Shown one piece after another: positions 1-8,286 of a DNA stretch of 50,118 nucleotides (position 1 is its first letter; each line of letters starts with the position of its first letter). The notes beneath the pieces are model-generated. The model was not told the DNA's origin. It saw only the letters and a list, made by a program, of their open reading frames with translations, and searched no databases. The position numbers and the translations under genes are program-made. The stretch is from CALSPH01 sp041690035. Lineage in GTDB: Bacteria; Bacteroidota; Bacteroidia; NS11-12g; UBA955. The stretch lies in NCBI GenBank assembly GCA_041690035.1, contig JBDNFC010000107.1, positions 1 to 50,118 of the forward strand, read 5' to 3'.

Positions 1-2
1 AA

Positions 3-1271
3 ATTAAATTAAATGATTTTATTGCAGATGAAAATTATTCACAATTTTGGATTTATGCAGACGGAAATAGTATTGCTGTAGATGATGTTATTATCGATGA
101 ATCTTGCTGTATTCCAAATAAAATTTATCAGAATGTATATGATCCTCCGAATACACACGTAAATGACTATATAATAGCAGGGAGAAATGTTTCTTCAGGC
201 CCCCAAGGTGATGTAACTATAAAAAATAAACCTGAATTAACATATTGGACGGCTGGCAACAAAATTGAGTTGTTGCCAGGCTTTGTAACAGAACCAAACG
301 CGCAGTTTATTGCTGAAATTCTGCCTTGTAGTCAGATCCCTATGGAAATTTTTGTAACTGAAGTGCCAAATAGCAATGTTCCACAATGCACGCGCCAATA
401 TGAGGCTGTTGCGTGCTATGGTTCAGGAGCTTATAAATATACGTGGGATACAGACCATCCAGAGCATTTAGGCTCTCAAAAAACAAAACTTTTATGGCCA
501 GCAACTGATGCTTTACTAGGCATAACAGTTACGGATTTATGGACAAACGAAACGGTTACAAAATATGTTGAGGTTAAAAAGTTGCCTTTTGTAGGCCCAA
601 TAAATGTTACTGCTAATAATGTTGTAACGCCAAATGGTGATGGAATTAATGACCAAATGGTATTTATTGATGAAACAAGAATCGGTGAAACAACATTTGG
701 CTATAATGCTTTTTATTATAAGTTTTTTATTGAGAAAGATCGCAGAATTGATTATGATTTTACGAAAATTGGTGAAAGCAAAATAACAGGCTTTCCTTTT
801 GATGAAATCAAATATGATAATTTATTTGCTGATGGTTCAAATTGTAATGAAGATAGGAATGGAACTTACTATTGGCGTTTAGAAATAAAGAATTGCAGTC
901 ATGAAGATGTTATAGAAGGTGTGTTGTCAGTTTTTTGTGATTTTAACGCACCAAATCTTGAAAATGATAGTATTAAGATTGACATAAATACGAAAAATGA
1001 CAAATTAATATTAAATAATAATACATTTTCTATCTTCCCCAACCCAACGTATAACAACTATTATGTATCCATAACAGGTAACAATGAAAAATCTTTTACC
1101 TTATTGATGTTTGACCTAACAGGCAAGATTGTTTTATCTGAATAGTATGATGGCAAATCAATCATCGTTCCTGTAAATATTTCAGCGCTAACAAACGGTG
1201 TTTACATTGTAAAAGTTATTTGTGGAGAAGAGGTAAAAGTACAGAAACTGGTGAAACAGAGTTTGGAATAA
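3..1271 (+). pseudogene. 5'-truncated T9SS surface protein interrupted by TAG
   Basis: The reading frame is open from the window edge (base 3), so the true start lies upstream. Bases 170-300 encode a repeat of the type 'aGrnV..G.vtik...ltyWtAGNKIeLLPGF' common in Bacteroidota surface proteins. Next comes the gliding-motility C-terminal signature VVTPNGDGIND (bases about 620-655), then the start of a T9SS type A sorting domain, FSIFPNPTYNNYY. An in-frame TAG at 1143-1145 cuts this domain. The same frame continues for 41 codons to TAA at 1269-1271 and encodes the missing half (NGVYIVKVICGEEVKVQKLV). The read-through part fits the family exactly, so I read this as a nonsense mutation in a formerly intact gene, or a base error. 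Without the tail the product should not be recognised by T9SS. No function beyond secreted or adhesin-like can be assigned. Confidence 0.8.
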
Positions 1272-1289
1272 AACAATCTAACTTTAGCC

Positions 1290-1323
1290 CCTCTAAGTGT
1301 CTCCGGCACGAGATCCTGAGAGG
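1290..1323. repeat. imperfect inverted repeat after the relic surface gene
   Basis: The outer arms CCTCT (1290-1294) and AGAGG (1319-1323) and inner arms TCTC (1300-1303) and GAGA (1310-1313) can fold around a CGGCAC loop, with two 5-base internal mismatched segments. The patch is visibly more GC-rich than its surroundings and starts about 20 bases after the TAA at 1271. It could be a terminator without a T tract or a dispersed palindromic element. No second copy is obvious in this window. Confidence 0.35.
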
Positions 1324-1624
1324 TTTATATAAGTTAAGTTCCACCATTTGTCATCTTCGACCAACCGCAACCTTAAAGGCTATTTAAAACCCCAATAAAC
1401 TGCCCATCCCAGCAAAAAAAGAAATGGTTGCATGAAATTCCAAAAAAAAGAAGTGTAGCAATTCTATGCTATTTAAATTATTGATTATCAGTTACCTAAT
1501 TGATTAAAATATTTCATTAAAAACCAATCAAATTTAATGCTAATGTGCAACAATAAAATTTTTTTGACTTAAACTTTGTACATTCCTCAATATTAGTAGT
1601 TCACCATTTTGGTCACTTTGAGTG

Positions 1625-1649
1625 TTATAAAAAATAATATTTTTTATAA
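1625..1649. terminator. 25-base perfect AT palindrome, possible bidirectional terminator
   Basis: TTATAAAAAATA and its exact complement TATTTTTTATAA flank a single A. It lies in the 1272-1787 intergenic stretch between two convergent genes, where a bidirectional terminator would be expected. The stem is all A-T, so folding strength is low. The rest of 1272-1787 holds only the GC-rich inverted repeat at 1290-1323 and the hairpin at 1693-1711; no convincing gene is seen. Confidence 0.35.
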
Positions 1650-1692
1650 TGTATCGAAAAGAACAAAATGAGTAAAATACTTTCACCCAAAC

Positions 1693-1711
1693 TCCCGATT
1701 TATATTCGGGA
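1693..1711. terminator. short hairpin downstream of the mannosyltransferase relic
   Basis: TCCCGA (1693-1698) and TCGGGA (1706-1711) form a 6-bp stem with a 7-base AT loop. It lies about 75 bases past the TAA of the minus-strand gene ending at 1788. There is no clear U-run, so a terminator role is only plausible. Confidence 0.3.
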
Positions 1712-1787
1712 CGCATAAAGTGGATTTAATGCTCCTTTGCTTTTAACAAAAACAAACAGCTATAACCTCCCTTTTTTACTAAAAAGA

Positions 1788-2924
1788 TTAGTATGCCAAG
1801 GGATGATTGATGAGCCAAGGGTAAAGGCTAAAAAGATGCAAAGCCAACAAACAAAAAACCAAGACCCACTTGTTTTTAAGCAAATTAGCATTTTTATAAA
1901 GCACAATAAACAAGGGAAATATAACAGCTATGTATCGCGCCATGGATATTGTAGTTCCTGCAGAAAGTGGCAACAAGATAAAAAGCCAAATAAGCACATT
2001 TTCGCTTAGGCTAAATTTTTTATAATGATAAACTGCAAATGCCATGGTTAAAATAGTGTAAACAGAATTGAATTGAGAGCCAAAATCACTTCTATTGAAC
2101 AAAGAGAGTAAAGGAAAAGTAGATGTTTTGTACCAACCAACTTGTGCAATACTAAACGCAAATGGGTATCCCGTTTTGTAATACTGATAATACAAATAGC
2201 CTCCAAATAAGAGCACTGCCGGAACAAAACTAAGACTTTGCAAAATATTTTGTTTTTCAAAAAGGTGAGCCATTTTCAACTTATACCCTTTTAATATCCC
2301 AGAAAGCTCTAAATGAAATAAATAAAACGGCAACAGTAGCACAATACCATTTGGGCGCAGCAAAACTAGCGGTATTCAGCAAAACATAAAAGCAACATAG
2401 GTTTTTCTATAAAGCATATTGAAACCTAAAAGCATAAAACTAAAAAAAATCGCTTCCGTATAAAAAACACTAAAGTAATAAGAAAATGGTGAGACAAAGA
2501 AACACAATGTTATCCAAAAAGCCTTTTGTTGGCTTCGCAAACTCAGCAAACAGAAATCATATAAAACCCAAACTGCCATAAACGAGAAAATAATACATAA
2601 AAACAAAGCAACCCATCGATAAGGCAAATTGGTTACTTTCATTAATCCAGCGCTTAGCATCGGATAGCCCGGAAAAAATGCCCAAGCACTTTGAACTACC
2701 TCGTTCTTTCCTACATAGCCTAAATCCTTTTTCTCTTTTACCTTTGGATAGCCTTTTTCTGCAATGCTTTGATACCAAGCACCATCATATTTAACACAAA
2801 AGTCAAAATAGTTTGTTAAAGCACCATTTTCATTGTTATTATGAAATGGAATTTGGGATGAAACAAAGTAGATTAATTTTAAACCAAATGTAAGAATCAA
2901 ACAAAGCAATAGTTTTTGTTTCAT
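1788..2924 (-). pseudogene. PIG-V-like membrane mannosyltransferase with in-frame TGA
   Basis: One frame of 378 sense-plus-stop positions runs from ATG at 2924 to TAA at 1788, interrupted once by TGA at 2376-2378 (codon 183). Both halves are very hydrophobic with many transmembrane segments. The N-terminal half carries the luminal/periplasmic signature YDGAWYQSIAEKGYP (about residues 48-62) of the PIG-V/GT-C family. Just after the stop the frame reads IPLVLLRPNGIVLLLPF, and near the end SMARYIAVIFPLFIV, both at positions typical of this family. The two pieces therefore belong to one polytopic glycosyltransferase. The stop may be a real nonsense mutation (for example from TGG, CGA or TCA) or a sequence error. 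The natural substrate is unknown. Confidence 0.75.
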
Positions 2925-3113
2925 GTTGGAAGGTTCAAAAATACGGAATATCTATTTGAATACAATACCCCAATTTTTGGGGTTCAAAAAAGGTTTGATT
3001 ACCTTGTCTTTTCCAAACAGTTGCCACCAATATGGCATTTTAAAAACTTTCACCATTAATATTAGCATTGCCAGTTATGCCGCCCAAATGTCCTAATAAA
3101 TTGCATACATTGC

Positions 3114-3263
3114 TGTAAACCCATAACTAATAGGTGTTTAGTATTAGCTAATCACTGTAATTCCATAACTAAGTGGTGTAAACCTGTAACTAAGTGATAT
3201 GGCATATCAACTAATCTGTATATAGCAAGACCTAATAGAACATAAATTAAATGGTGTAAATGG
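3114..3263. repeat. degenerate short direct repeats in a gene-free stretch
   Basis: Four loose copies of a pattern like tgtaA..cataActAAgtGGTGTaa occur at about 3114-3137, 3156-3180, 3177-3200 and 3241-3263. They differ at several positions and spacing is irregular, so this may be an old tandem repeat or chance in AT-rich DNA. The rest of 2925-3352 shows no gene I can support. Confidence 0.3.
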
Positions 3264-3356
3264 ATTTATTAGCGTTTACTTCGGTTTTGACAAAATATTT
3301 TTTTTGATTGTAATTTAAAAACATTTGTTTAGCTTTAGCCGATGAAAATTTAATGT

Positions 3357-3587
3357 ATGAGCTATATTAAGAATTTTTTAAGTTGTGTTTTTATTGGAGT
3401 GTTGCTGCTCGGTGGATGTAAGTGTAAGGATAATAAAAACCCTGACACTACTTGTACAGAAGCCAATACTGTTAAATTGCCTCAAGATGCAATTGATCGA
3501 TTCTTCTTTAAAACGGGTAGTTATTGGATTTATAAAGATAGCCTTAGCAACCTAACAGATAGTTTTTGGCTTAATGAACATTTTTAA
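3357..3587 (+). pseudogene. truncated lipoprotein fragment
   Basis: This 76-codon frame encodes a good lipoprotein signal: a charged start, a hydrophobic stretch and lipobox LLGGC (Cys at residue 21), then CKCKDNKNPD. The tail FKTGSYWIYKDSLSNLTDS matches the beginning of a Bacteroidota lipoprotein family that is normally a few hundred residues long, in which a 'GSYWIYkDS' strand opens the folded domain. It stops at TAA soon after, and the 58 bases before the neighbouring miaB end contain no continuation in any frame. I read it as a 3'-deleted relic. A second ATG at 3353 is in another frame. A functional short lipoprotein is possible but less likely. Confidence 0.6.
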
Positions 3588-3645
3588 TGGTAAAACTTTT
3601 TGCAAGTCTTATTCTTTCTAGGTTATACCCCTATTCAACAAAAAA

Positions 3646-5082
3646 TCAAACCAATTTGCACAACAGGGTTCCCGAAGTGCAGGATTCTATCTTTACTTTA
3701 ATAAAATCGCCAGGCTTATGATTGCCTTTTGGAAACACACACATGATATTTTGTTCTGTTCTTCCTTGCCAATCTGTTTGCGATTTTTTAGAAACAGACT
3801 CGACTAACACTTTTACTGTTTTGCCAATTTGTTTTTGATTATTAAACAAAGACATTTTTTGCTGTGAGGCAATAATTTCTGTTAATCTAAGTGCTTTAGT
3901 AGCATTATCTACATCATCAGGCATTTTTTTTGCTGCCATTGTTCCTGGGCGCTCACTGTATGAATACATAAAAGAGAAATTAAATTCACATTGCTCAATA
4001 AGGCGCAGTGTGGCTAAGTGATCTTCTGTTGTTTCTGTACAAAAACCTGTAATAATATCACCACTAATACTGCATTCTGGCATAATCATTTTGATGTCTG
4101 CAATTTTTTGCAAATACCATTCTGCGGTATAACCTCTATTCATCAAGTGCAAGATTCTATTGCTACCAGATTGGGCTGGTAAATGGATGTGTTTGCAGAT
4201 ATTGTCATGTGCCTTCATTGTTTCTAAAACATCTTGCTGCAAATCTTTTGGATGAGAGGTGCTAAAACGTATTCTCATTTGCGGAGCAGCTTGCGCCACC
4301 AAAGATAAAAGCATTGCAAAAGAAATACTGCTTTCTTGCTCCTGCGTTGTAAGCTGCCTAAAGTCTTTTTTTGGCCCACCACCAAACCAAAGGTAAGAGT
4401 CTACATTTTGCCCCAAAAGGGTTACCTCTTTGTAGCCATTCTTATCCAAATTTTGCACTTCTGCAACAATGCTTTCTGGCGATCTGCTGCGCTCTCGCCC
4501 ACGCGTAAATGGCACTACACAAAAAGCACACATATTATCACAACCCCTCATTATGGACACAAATGCATTGATACCATTGGTGTTTAGCCGTATAGGGTTT
4601 ATTTCTCCATAGGTTTCTTCTTTGCTCAATAATACATTAATAGCACGCTGCCCCATTTCTACTTCTGCAATTAGTTTTGGCAATTCGCGGTAAGCATCTG
4701 GGCCTACAACTATGTCTACCAACTTTTCTTCTTCTAATAATTGGTCTTTTAGCCGCTCTGCCATGCATCCTAGCACCCCCACTATTAACTCCTTATTTCT
4801 GCGCTTATTGCCTTTTAGGTGCTTTAGACGCTGCCTAATTCGCTGCTCTGCATTATCTCTTATTGCACATGTATTTAGAAAAATTACATCTGCTTCTTCC
4901 TCTTTATTTATAATGGTGTAACCGTGTACACTAAGTATAGAAGCAATAATTTCAGAATCACTAAAATTCATCGCGCAGCCATAACTTTCAATATATAAAT
5001 TTTTTACAGCTATTGTTTGCTGTGTTTCAACCATGCTATCTTGAGCACTTGAATGTAATATATGCTTAGATGAATTCAACAT
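3646..5082 (-). CDS. miaB: tRNA-2-methylthio-N6-dimethylallyladenosine synthase MiaB
   Basis: MiaB is a radical-SAM methylthiotransferase that adds the ms2 group to i6A37 of tRNAs. Numbering from the TTG at 5094, the UPF0004 domain has its three cluster cysteines in ESYGCAMN (C40), NTCAIRDN (C76) and VLGCMAER (C110). The radical-SAM cluster is C185-x3-C189-x2-C192 in RGCDNMCAFC, and a TRAM domain closes the protein. Length is normal. The frame can begin at TTG 5094, but that codon lies inside a TAttTTTG box (5092-5099), so ATG 5082 is the first sensible start. ATG 5034, which puts LYIESYGC close to the N-terminus as in most MiaBs, is an equally good choice. The gene appears monocistronic. Confidence 0.95.
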   Translation of the reverse strand: MLNSSKHILHSSAQDSMVETQQTIAVKNLYIESYGCAMNFSDSEIIASILSVHGYTIINKEEEADVIFLNTCAIRDNAEQRIRQRLKHLKGNKRRNKELIVGVLGCMAERLKDQLLEEEKLVDIVVGPDAYRELPKLIAEVEMGQRAINVLLSKEETYGEINPIRLNTNGINAFVSIMRGCDNMCAFCVVPFTRGRERSRSPESIVAEVQNLDKNGYKEVTLLGQNVDSYLWFGGGPKKDFRQLTTQEQESSISFAMLLSLVAQAAPQMRIRFSTSHPKDLQQDVLETMKAHDNICKHIHLPAQSGSNRILHLMNRGYTAEWYLQKIADIKMIMPECSISGDIITGFCTETTEDHLATLRLIEQCEFNFSFMYSYSERPGTMAAKKMPDDVDNATKALRLTEIIASQQKMSLFNNQKQIGKTVKVLVESVSKKSQTDWQGRTEQNIMCVFPKGNHKPGDFIKVKIESCTSGTLLCKLV

Positions 5083-5183
5083 TTTATTCTGCAAAAATAT
5101 GCATATTGGATTGTTTTATTGCTTTATTTTTTAGTAAATATTATGCATTACAAACAATTTTAACTGGTTTAATAAAAAAAGTT

Positions 5184-5191
5184 TATATTTG
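5184..5191 (+). promoter_or_regulatory. Bacteroidota -7 box (TATATTTG) before the MbnP operon
   Basis: TATATTTG matches the TAnnTTTG consensus of Bacteroidota primary-sigma promoters and lies 22 bases before the MbnP-like ATG at 5214. I see no clean -33 TTTG at 19-21 bases upstream, so only the -7 half is supported. Confidence 0.5.
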
Positions 5192-5213
5192 CGGTTAAAT
5201 AAACCAAAAACAC

Positions 5214-6170
5214 ATGAACATAAAGTACAAAAGTCTCCTTGCCATTTGCGCATACATTTTCGCAAACAGCCTTTGGGCGCAAAAAAATATTTCCTTAGTT
5301 ATTTATAGTAAAATGGCCAATACTCCTTTTGAGCTTAATAAGACTGTCAAAAATAACATGAATCAAGATTTTAAGTTTACACGGATGTCATACTATATTT
5401 CAGGCATTAAAATAACCCACGATACTGGCAAAGAAACCGCCATAAACACTTACATATTAGTAACTGATGGGCAAAGTATAACGCACAATTTGGGCATTCA
5501 AAGCATCACCAATATTGAGGCTATTTCTTTTTGCATTGGTATAGAAGCTCCTATAAATAATGCTGACCCATCATTGCAAGTTTCTGGCACTCCCTTAAGC
5601 TATCAAAACCCAAGCATGCATTGGGGCTGGAGTTCTGGATACAGATTTGTGGCGCTAGAGGGCATAACAGGCAATACTTTTTTAACACCTTTTGAAATGC
5701 ACAGCCTTGGCAATGCAAACTATTTTAGACAAACTATCCAAACCACAGGTGTAAACAGTGGGAATAATATTGCCATTAATTTAGACGCAGAATATACTTT
5801 GGCATTAAAAGACATTAATATCAGCAGTGGTCCAATACATCATGGTGTAAACCTTACCGATTTAAAAGTGCTTCAAAATTTTAGAGACCATGTTTTTACC
5901 ACAGGTACAGGCATAAAAGTAAATATAAACCAAGCAAAAGCTGCAACATTTTCGATTTACCCAAACCCTACAGCAGGCAAATTTGTTATCAGCTTTTCTG
6001 AAAATGTGATTGCAGAAAATATAGTATTAATAGACCTAAATGGCAAAACAGTATTAAGCATACCCTTTCAAAATGAAATAAGTGTAGACCCAAGTCATAA
6101 AGGAATTTTTATGTTATTAATAAAAAATAAAGGAAATATTATTGGGCAGCAAAAAGTAACCCTGCTATAA
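5214..6170 (+). CDS. MbnP-like copper-binding protein with T9SS sorting domain
   Basis: The 318-residue product has a signal peptide (residues 1-22, ending LWAQ), an MbnP domain and a T9SS type A tail (SIYPNPTAGKF, residues 247-257, to the end). The MbnP hallmark is the SMHWGWSSGYRF stretch (W137 and W139). In methanotroph MbnP/CorA proteins a tryptophan is converted to kynurenine by the partner di-heme enzyme MbnH, and the protein binds copper. That chemistry here is inference. Two di-heme genes follow after 7 bases, strongly supporting the pairing. The sorting domain implies delivery through T9SS to the cell surface or medium rather than retention in the periplasm. The upstream TATATTTG box makes this the first gene of the operon. 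Confidence 0.85.
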   Translation: MNIKYKSLLAICAYIFANSLWAQKNISLVIYSKMANTPFELNKTVKNNMNQDFKFTRMSYYISGIKITHDTGKETAINTYILVTDGQSITHNLGIQSITNIEAISFCIGIEAPINNADPSLQVSGTPLSYQNPSMHWGWSSGYRFVALEGITGNTFLTPFEMHSLGNANYFRQTIQTTGVNSGNNIAINLDAEYTLALKDINISSGPIHHGVNLTDLKVLQNFRDHVFTTGTGIKVNINQAKAATFSIYPNPTAGKFVISFSENVIAENIVLIDLNGKTVLSIPFQNEISVDPSHKGIFMLLIKNKGNIIGQQKVTLL

Positions 6171-6177
6171 TCTAATA

Positions 6178-7188
6178 TTGATGCTCCGTTGCAGTATATT
6201 TTTAATAGCAATATCTTGCCTAATTGCATGTAAAAAAGACAAAGCAATTAGTGGAGAAGAATTACTCTTAACAACAAATCCAAAAGGATTTGAAAAACTA
6301 GTATATCCAGCAGATAACGGGTTTTCGCTAGCACGATGGAAATTAGGGAAAGAATTATTTTATGATAAAGCACTATCAAAAAGCAACACTATAAGCTGTG
6401 CAAGTTGCCATAATCAGCAATTTGCATTTTCAGACAATATTGCATTGAGTCTTGGCGATAATGGTGCTTTAGGCAGCAGCAATTCACCTAGTTTAAGCAA
6501 TATTGGCTACCACCCCTATTACACACGGGCAGGAGGTGTAAATACTTTAGAAATGCATATTTTGATTCCTGTTCAAGAGCATAATGAGTTTAACACCAAT
6601 ATGATAGATGTAGTAAAAAAACTAAAGCAAAAATATGAAATTGCTTCGCAAAAGGCCTATCAAAGAGATTTTGACGCATTTGTGCTTACCCGAGCCATTG
6701 CAAATTTTGAACGAACATTAATTAGCAGCAACAGTAAGTTTGATGATTATTTCTATCAGCAAAATCAAAGTGCTTTTAACCCAAGCGAGCAAAGGGGATA
6801 TAAACTTTTTATGAGCGAGCAAACCAATTGCAGCAAATGCCATAGCAGTTTTAATTTTAGCAATTATGCTTTCGAAAACAACGGATTGTATCTCAATTAT
6901 AAAGACAGCGGAAGAATGAGGCTAACCCTAAATCAAAGCGATAGAGCAAAATTTAAAGTTCCTAGTCTTAGAAATATTGGATTGACAGCGCCATATATGC
7001 ACGATGGCAGTTTAAAAACCCTTGCAGAAGTGGTATCTCATTACAATAGTGGTGGAAAAATACATGAAAATAAAAGTAAATATATTAAACCCCTTGGGCT
7101 AAATGAAATAGAAAAAATAGATTTAATTAATTTTTTAAATACACTATCCGATTATAAATTTATAAGAAATAAAATTTTCAACCCATGA
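6178..7188 (+). CDS. MbnH/MauG-like di-heme lipoprotein, copy A
   Basis: This 336-residue cytochrome c peroxidase-family protein has a lipobox (CLIAC, Cys18) and two c-type haem sites, CASCH (74-78) and CSKCH (218-222). FKVPSLRNIG then YMHDGS (M274) give the usual C-terminal haem-ligand region. The family includes bacterial CcpA, MauG and MbnH. Unusually, where copy B and most relatives have FFWDGR, copy A reads YYTRAGG (about 114-120), so the tryptophan that normally sits between the two haems is absent. It starts 7 bases after the MbnP-like gene and overlaps copy B by 4 bases (ATGA), so the genes are co-transcribed. It may be a regulatory, electron-transfer or differently specific partner. 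Catalytic activity is uncertain. Confidence 0.9.
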   Translation: MMLRCSIFLIAISCLIACKKDKAISGEELLLTTNPKGFEKLVYPADNGFSLARWKLGKELFYDKALSKSNTISCASCHNQQFAFSDNIALSLGDNGALGSSNSPSLSNIGYHPYYTRAGGVNTLEMHILIPVQEHNEFNTNMIDVVKKLKQKYEIASQKAYQRDFDAFVLTRAIANFERTLISSNSKFDDYFYQQNQSAFNPSEQRGYKLFMSEQTNCSKCHSSFNFSNYAFENNGLYLNYKDSGRMRLTLNQSDRAKFKVPSLRNIGLTAPYMHDGSLKTLAEVVSHYNSGGKIHENKSKYIKPLGLNEIEKIDLINFLNTLSDYKFIRNKIFNP

Positions 7189-8273
7189 AAAACTATGTGC
7201 TCAAATTAAGTATTATTGCCACAATATGCCTCATTGTGTATGGTTGTAAAAAAGACAATGCTCAAGGTTTGGAAGAAGTGTTTTCTACCACACCTTATCA
7301 ACTTACTTATGGCCGTTTACCCACACCTATTATCCCGATAGATAACCCGCTTACAAAAGAGGGTGTTGCCTTAGGCAGAATGCTTTTCTATGAAAATAAA
7401 TTGTCTAGAAACAATACACAATCATGTGCAAGTTGTCATAAACAGGCCTTTGCATTTTCTGACACCAATAAATTTTCTATTGGCATTAATGGATTAAAGG
7501 GAAAGAGGCATGCAATGGCTATTTTTAATATGGCATGGCATACAAATGAATTTTTTTGGGATGGCAGGGCACATCTTTTGCGCGACCAAGCCATACTGCC
7601 TATTCAAGACCCTCTAGAAATGGATGAAAGTGTAGCAAATGTGGTAGCAAAATTATTAATTATGCCTAACTATACTGCACAGTTTAAACGTGCTTTTGGT
7701 AGCAACGCAATAAATTCGCTTTTGATAAGCAAAGCATTAGAACAGTTTATGAATTCTATTGTATCTCATTCATCTAAATATGATGATTTCTTAGATAACA
7801 AAGTTGCCTTAACAGCAGACGAAGAGCGGGGAAGATACTTGTTTTTTACAGAATTTAACCCTGGTTTTCCGTCAATATCGGGCGCAGATTGTAACCACTG
7901 CCATGGAGGTGCAAATTTTGAGAATGATCAATATATGAATAATGGATTAGACTTAGATATAGCGTTAAAAGATTCTGGCAGACATGCAGTTACTAAAGCA
8001 CAAAAAGACATAGGCGCATTTAAAGTTACCTCTTTAAGAAATATAGCACTTACACCACCTTACATGCATGATGGTAGATTTAATACATTACTTGAAGTGG
8101 TAAATCACTATAATTTGGTAAAAAATTCTCAATCTCTCGACCCATCCTTTAAACAGCAATTGCCCATTGGGCTTAATCTTTCTCAAGCAGACAAACTTGC
8201 CTTGGTAGCATTCTTAAACACGTTTACAGATTATAAACTATTGGAAAATAGCGCATTTTCAAATCCATTTTAA
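7185..8273 (+). CDS. MbnH/MauG-like di-heme lipoprotein, copy B
   Basis: This 362-residue di-heme enzyme has lipobox VYGC (Cys21), haem sites CASCH (81-85) and CNHCH (236-240), the inter-haem tryptophan motif FFWDGR (W125), and the FKVTSLRNIALTPPYMHDG region near the C-terminus. All features expected of an active MauG/MbnH/CcpA-type enzyme are visible. By position beside an MbnP-like gene, the likely role is oxidation of a tryptophan in MbnP, rather than simple peroxide detoxification. That is inferred from context, and a plain cytochrome c peroxidase remains possible. The start overlaps copy A by 4 bases. The residues after the lipid Cys (KKDN) resemble those of copy A (KKDK). Confidence 0.92.
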   Translation: MKNYVLKLSIIATICLIVYGCKKDNAQGLEEVFSTTPYQLTYGRLPTPIIPIDNPLTKEGVALGRMLFYENKLSRNNTQSCASCHKQAFAFSDTNKFSIGINGLKGKRHAMAIFNMAWHTNEFFWDGRAHLLRDQAILPIQDPLEMDESVANVVAKLLIMPNYTAQFKRAFGSNAINSLLISKALEQFMNSIVSHSSKYDDFLDNKVALTADEERGRYLFFTEFNPGFPSISGADCNHCHGGANFENDQYMNNGLDLDIALKDSGRHAVTKAQKDIGAFKVTSLRNIALTPPYMHDGRFNTLLEVVNHYNLVKNSQSLDPSFKQQLPIGLNLSQADKLALVAFLNTFTDYKLLENSAFSNPF

Positions 8274-8286
8274 ACCCAGATTAAAC

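Noticed and set aside
1737..2009. 90-codon plus-strand frame over the mannosyltransferase relic
   Set aside because: It is antisense to a frame with clear family motifs and has no recognisable domain.
2376..2378. TGA read as selenocysteine, or a changed genetic code
   Set aside because: Other genes use TGA and TAG as normal stops, this family has no known selenoprotein, and one interruption is TAG while the other is TGA.
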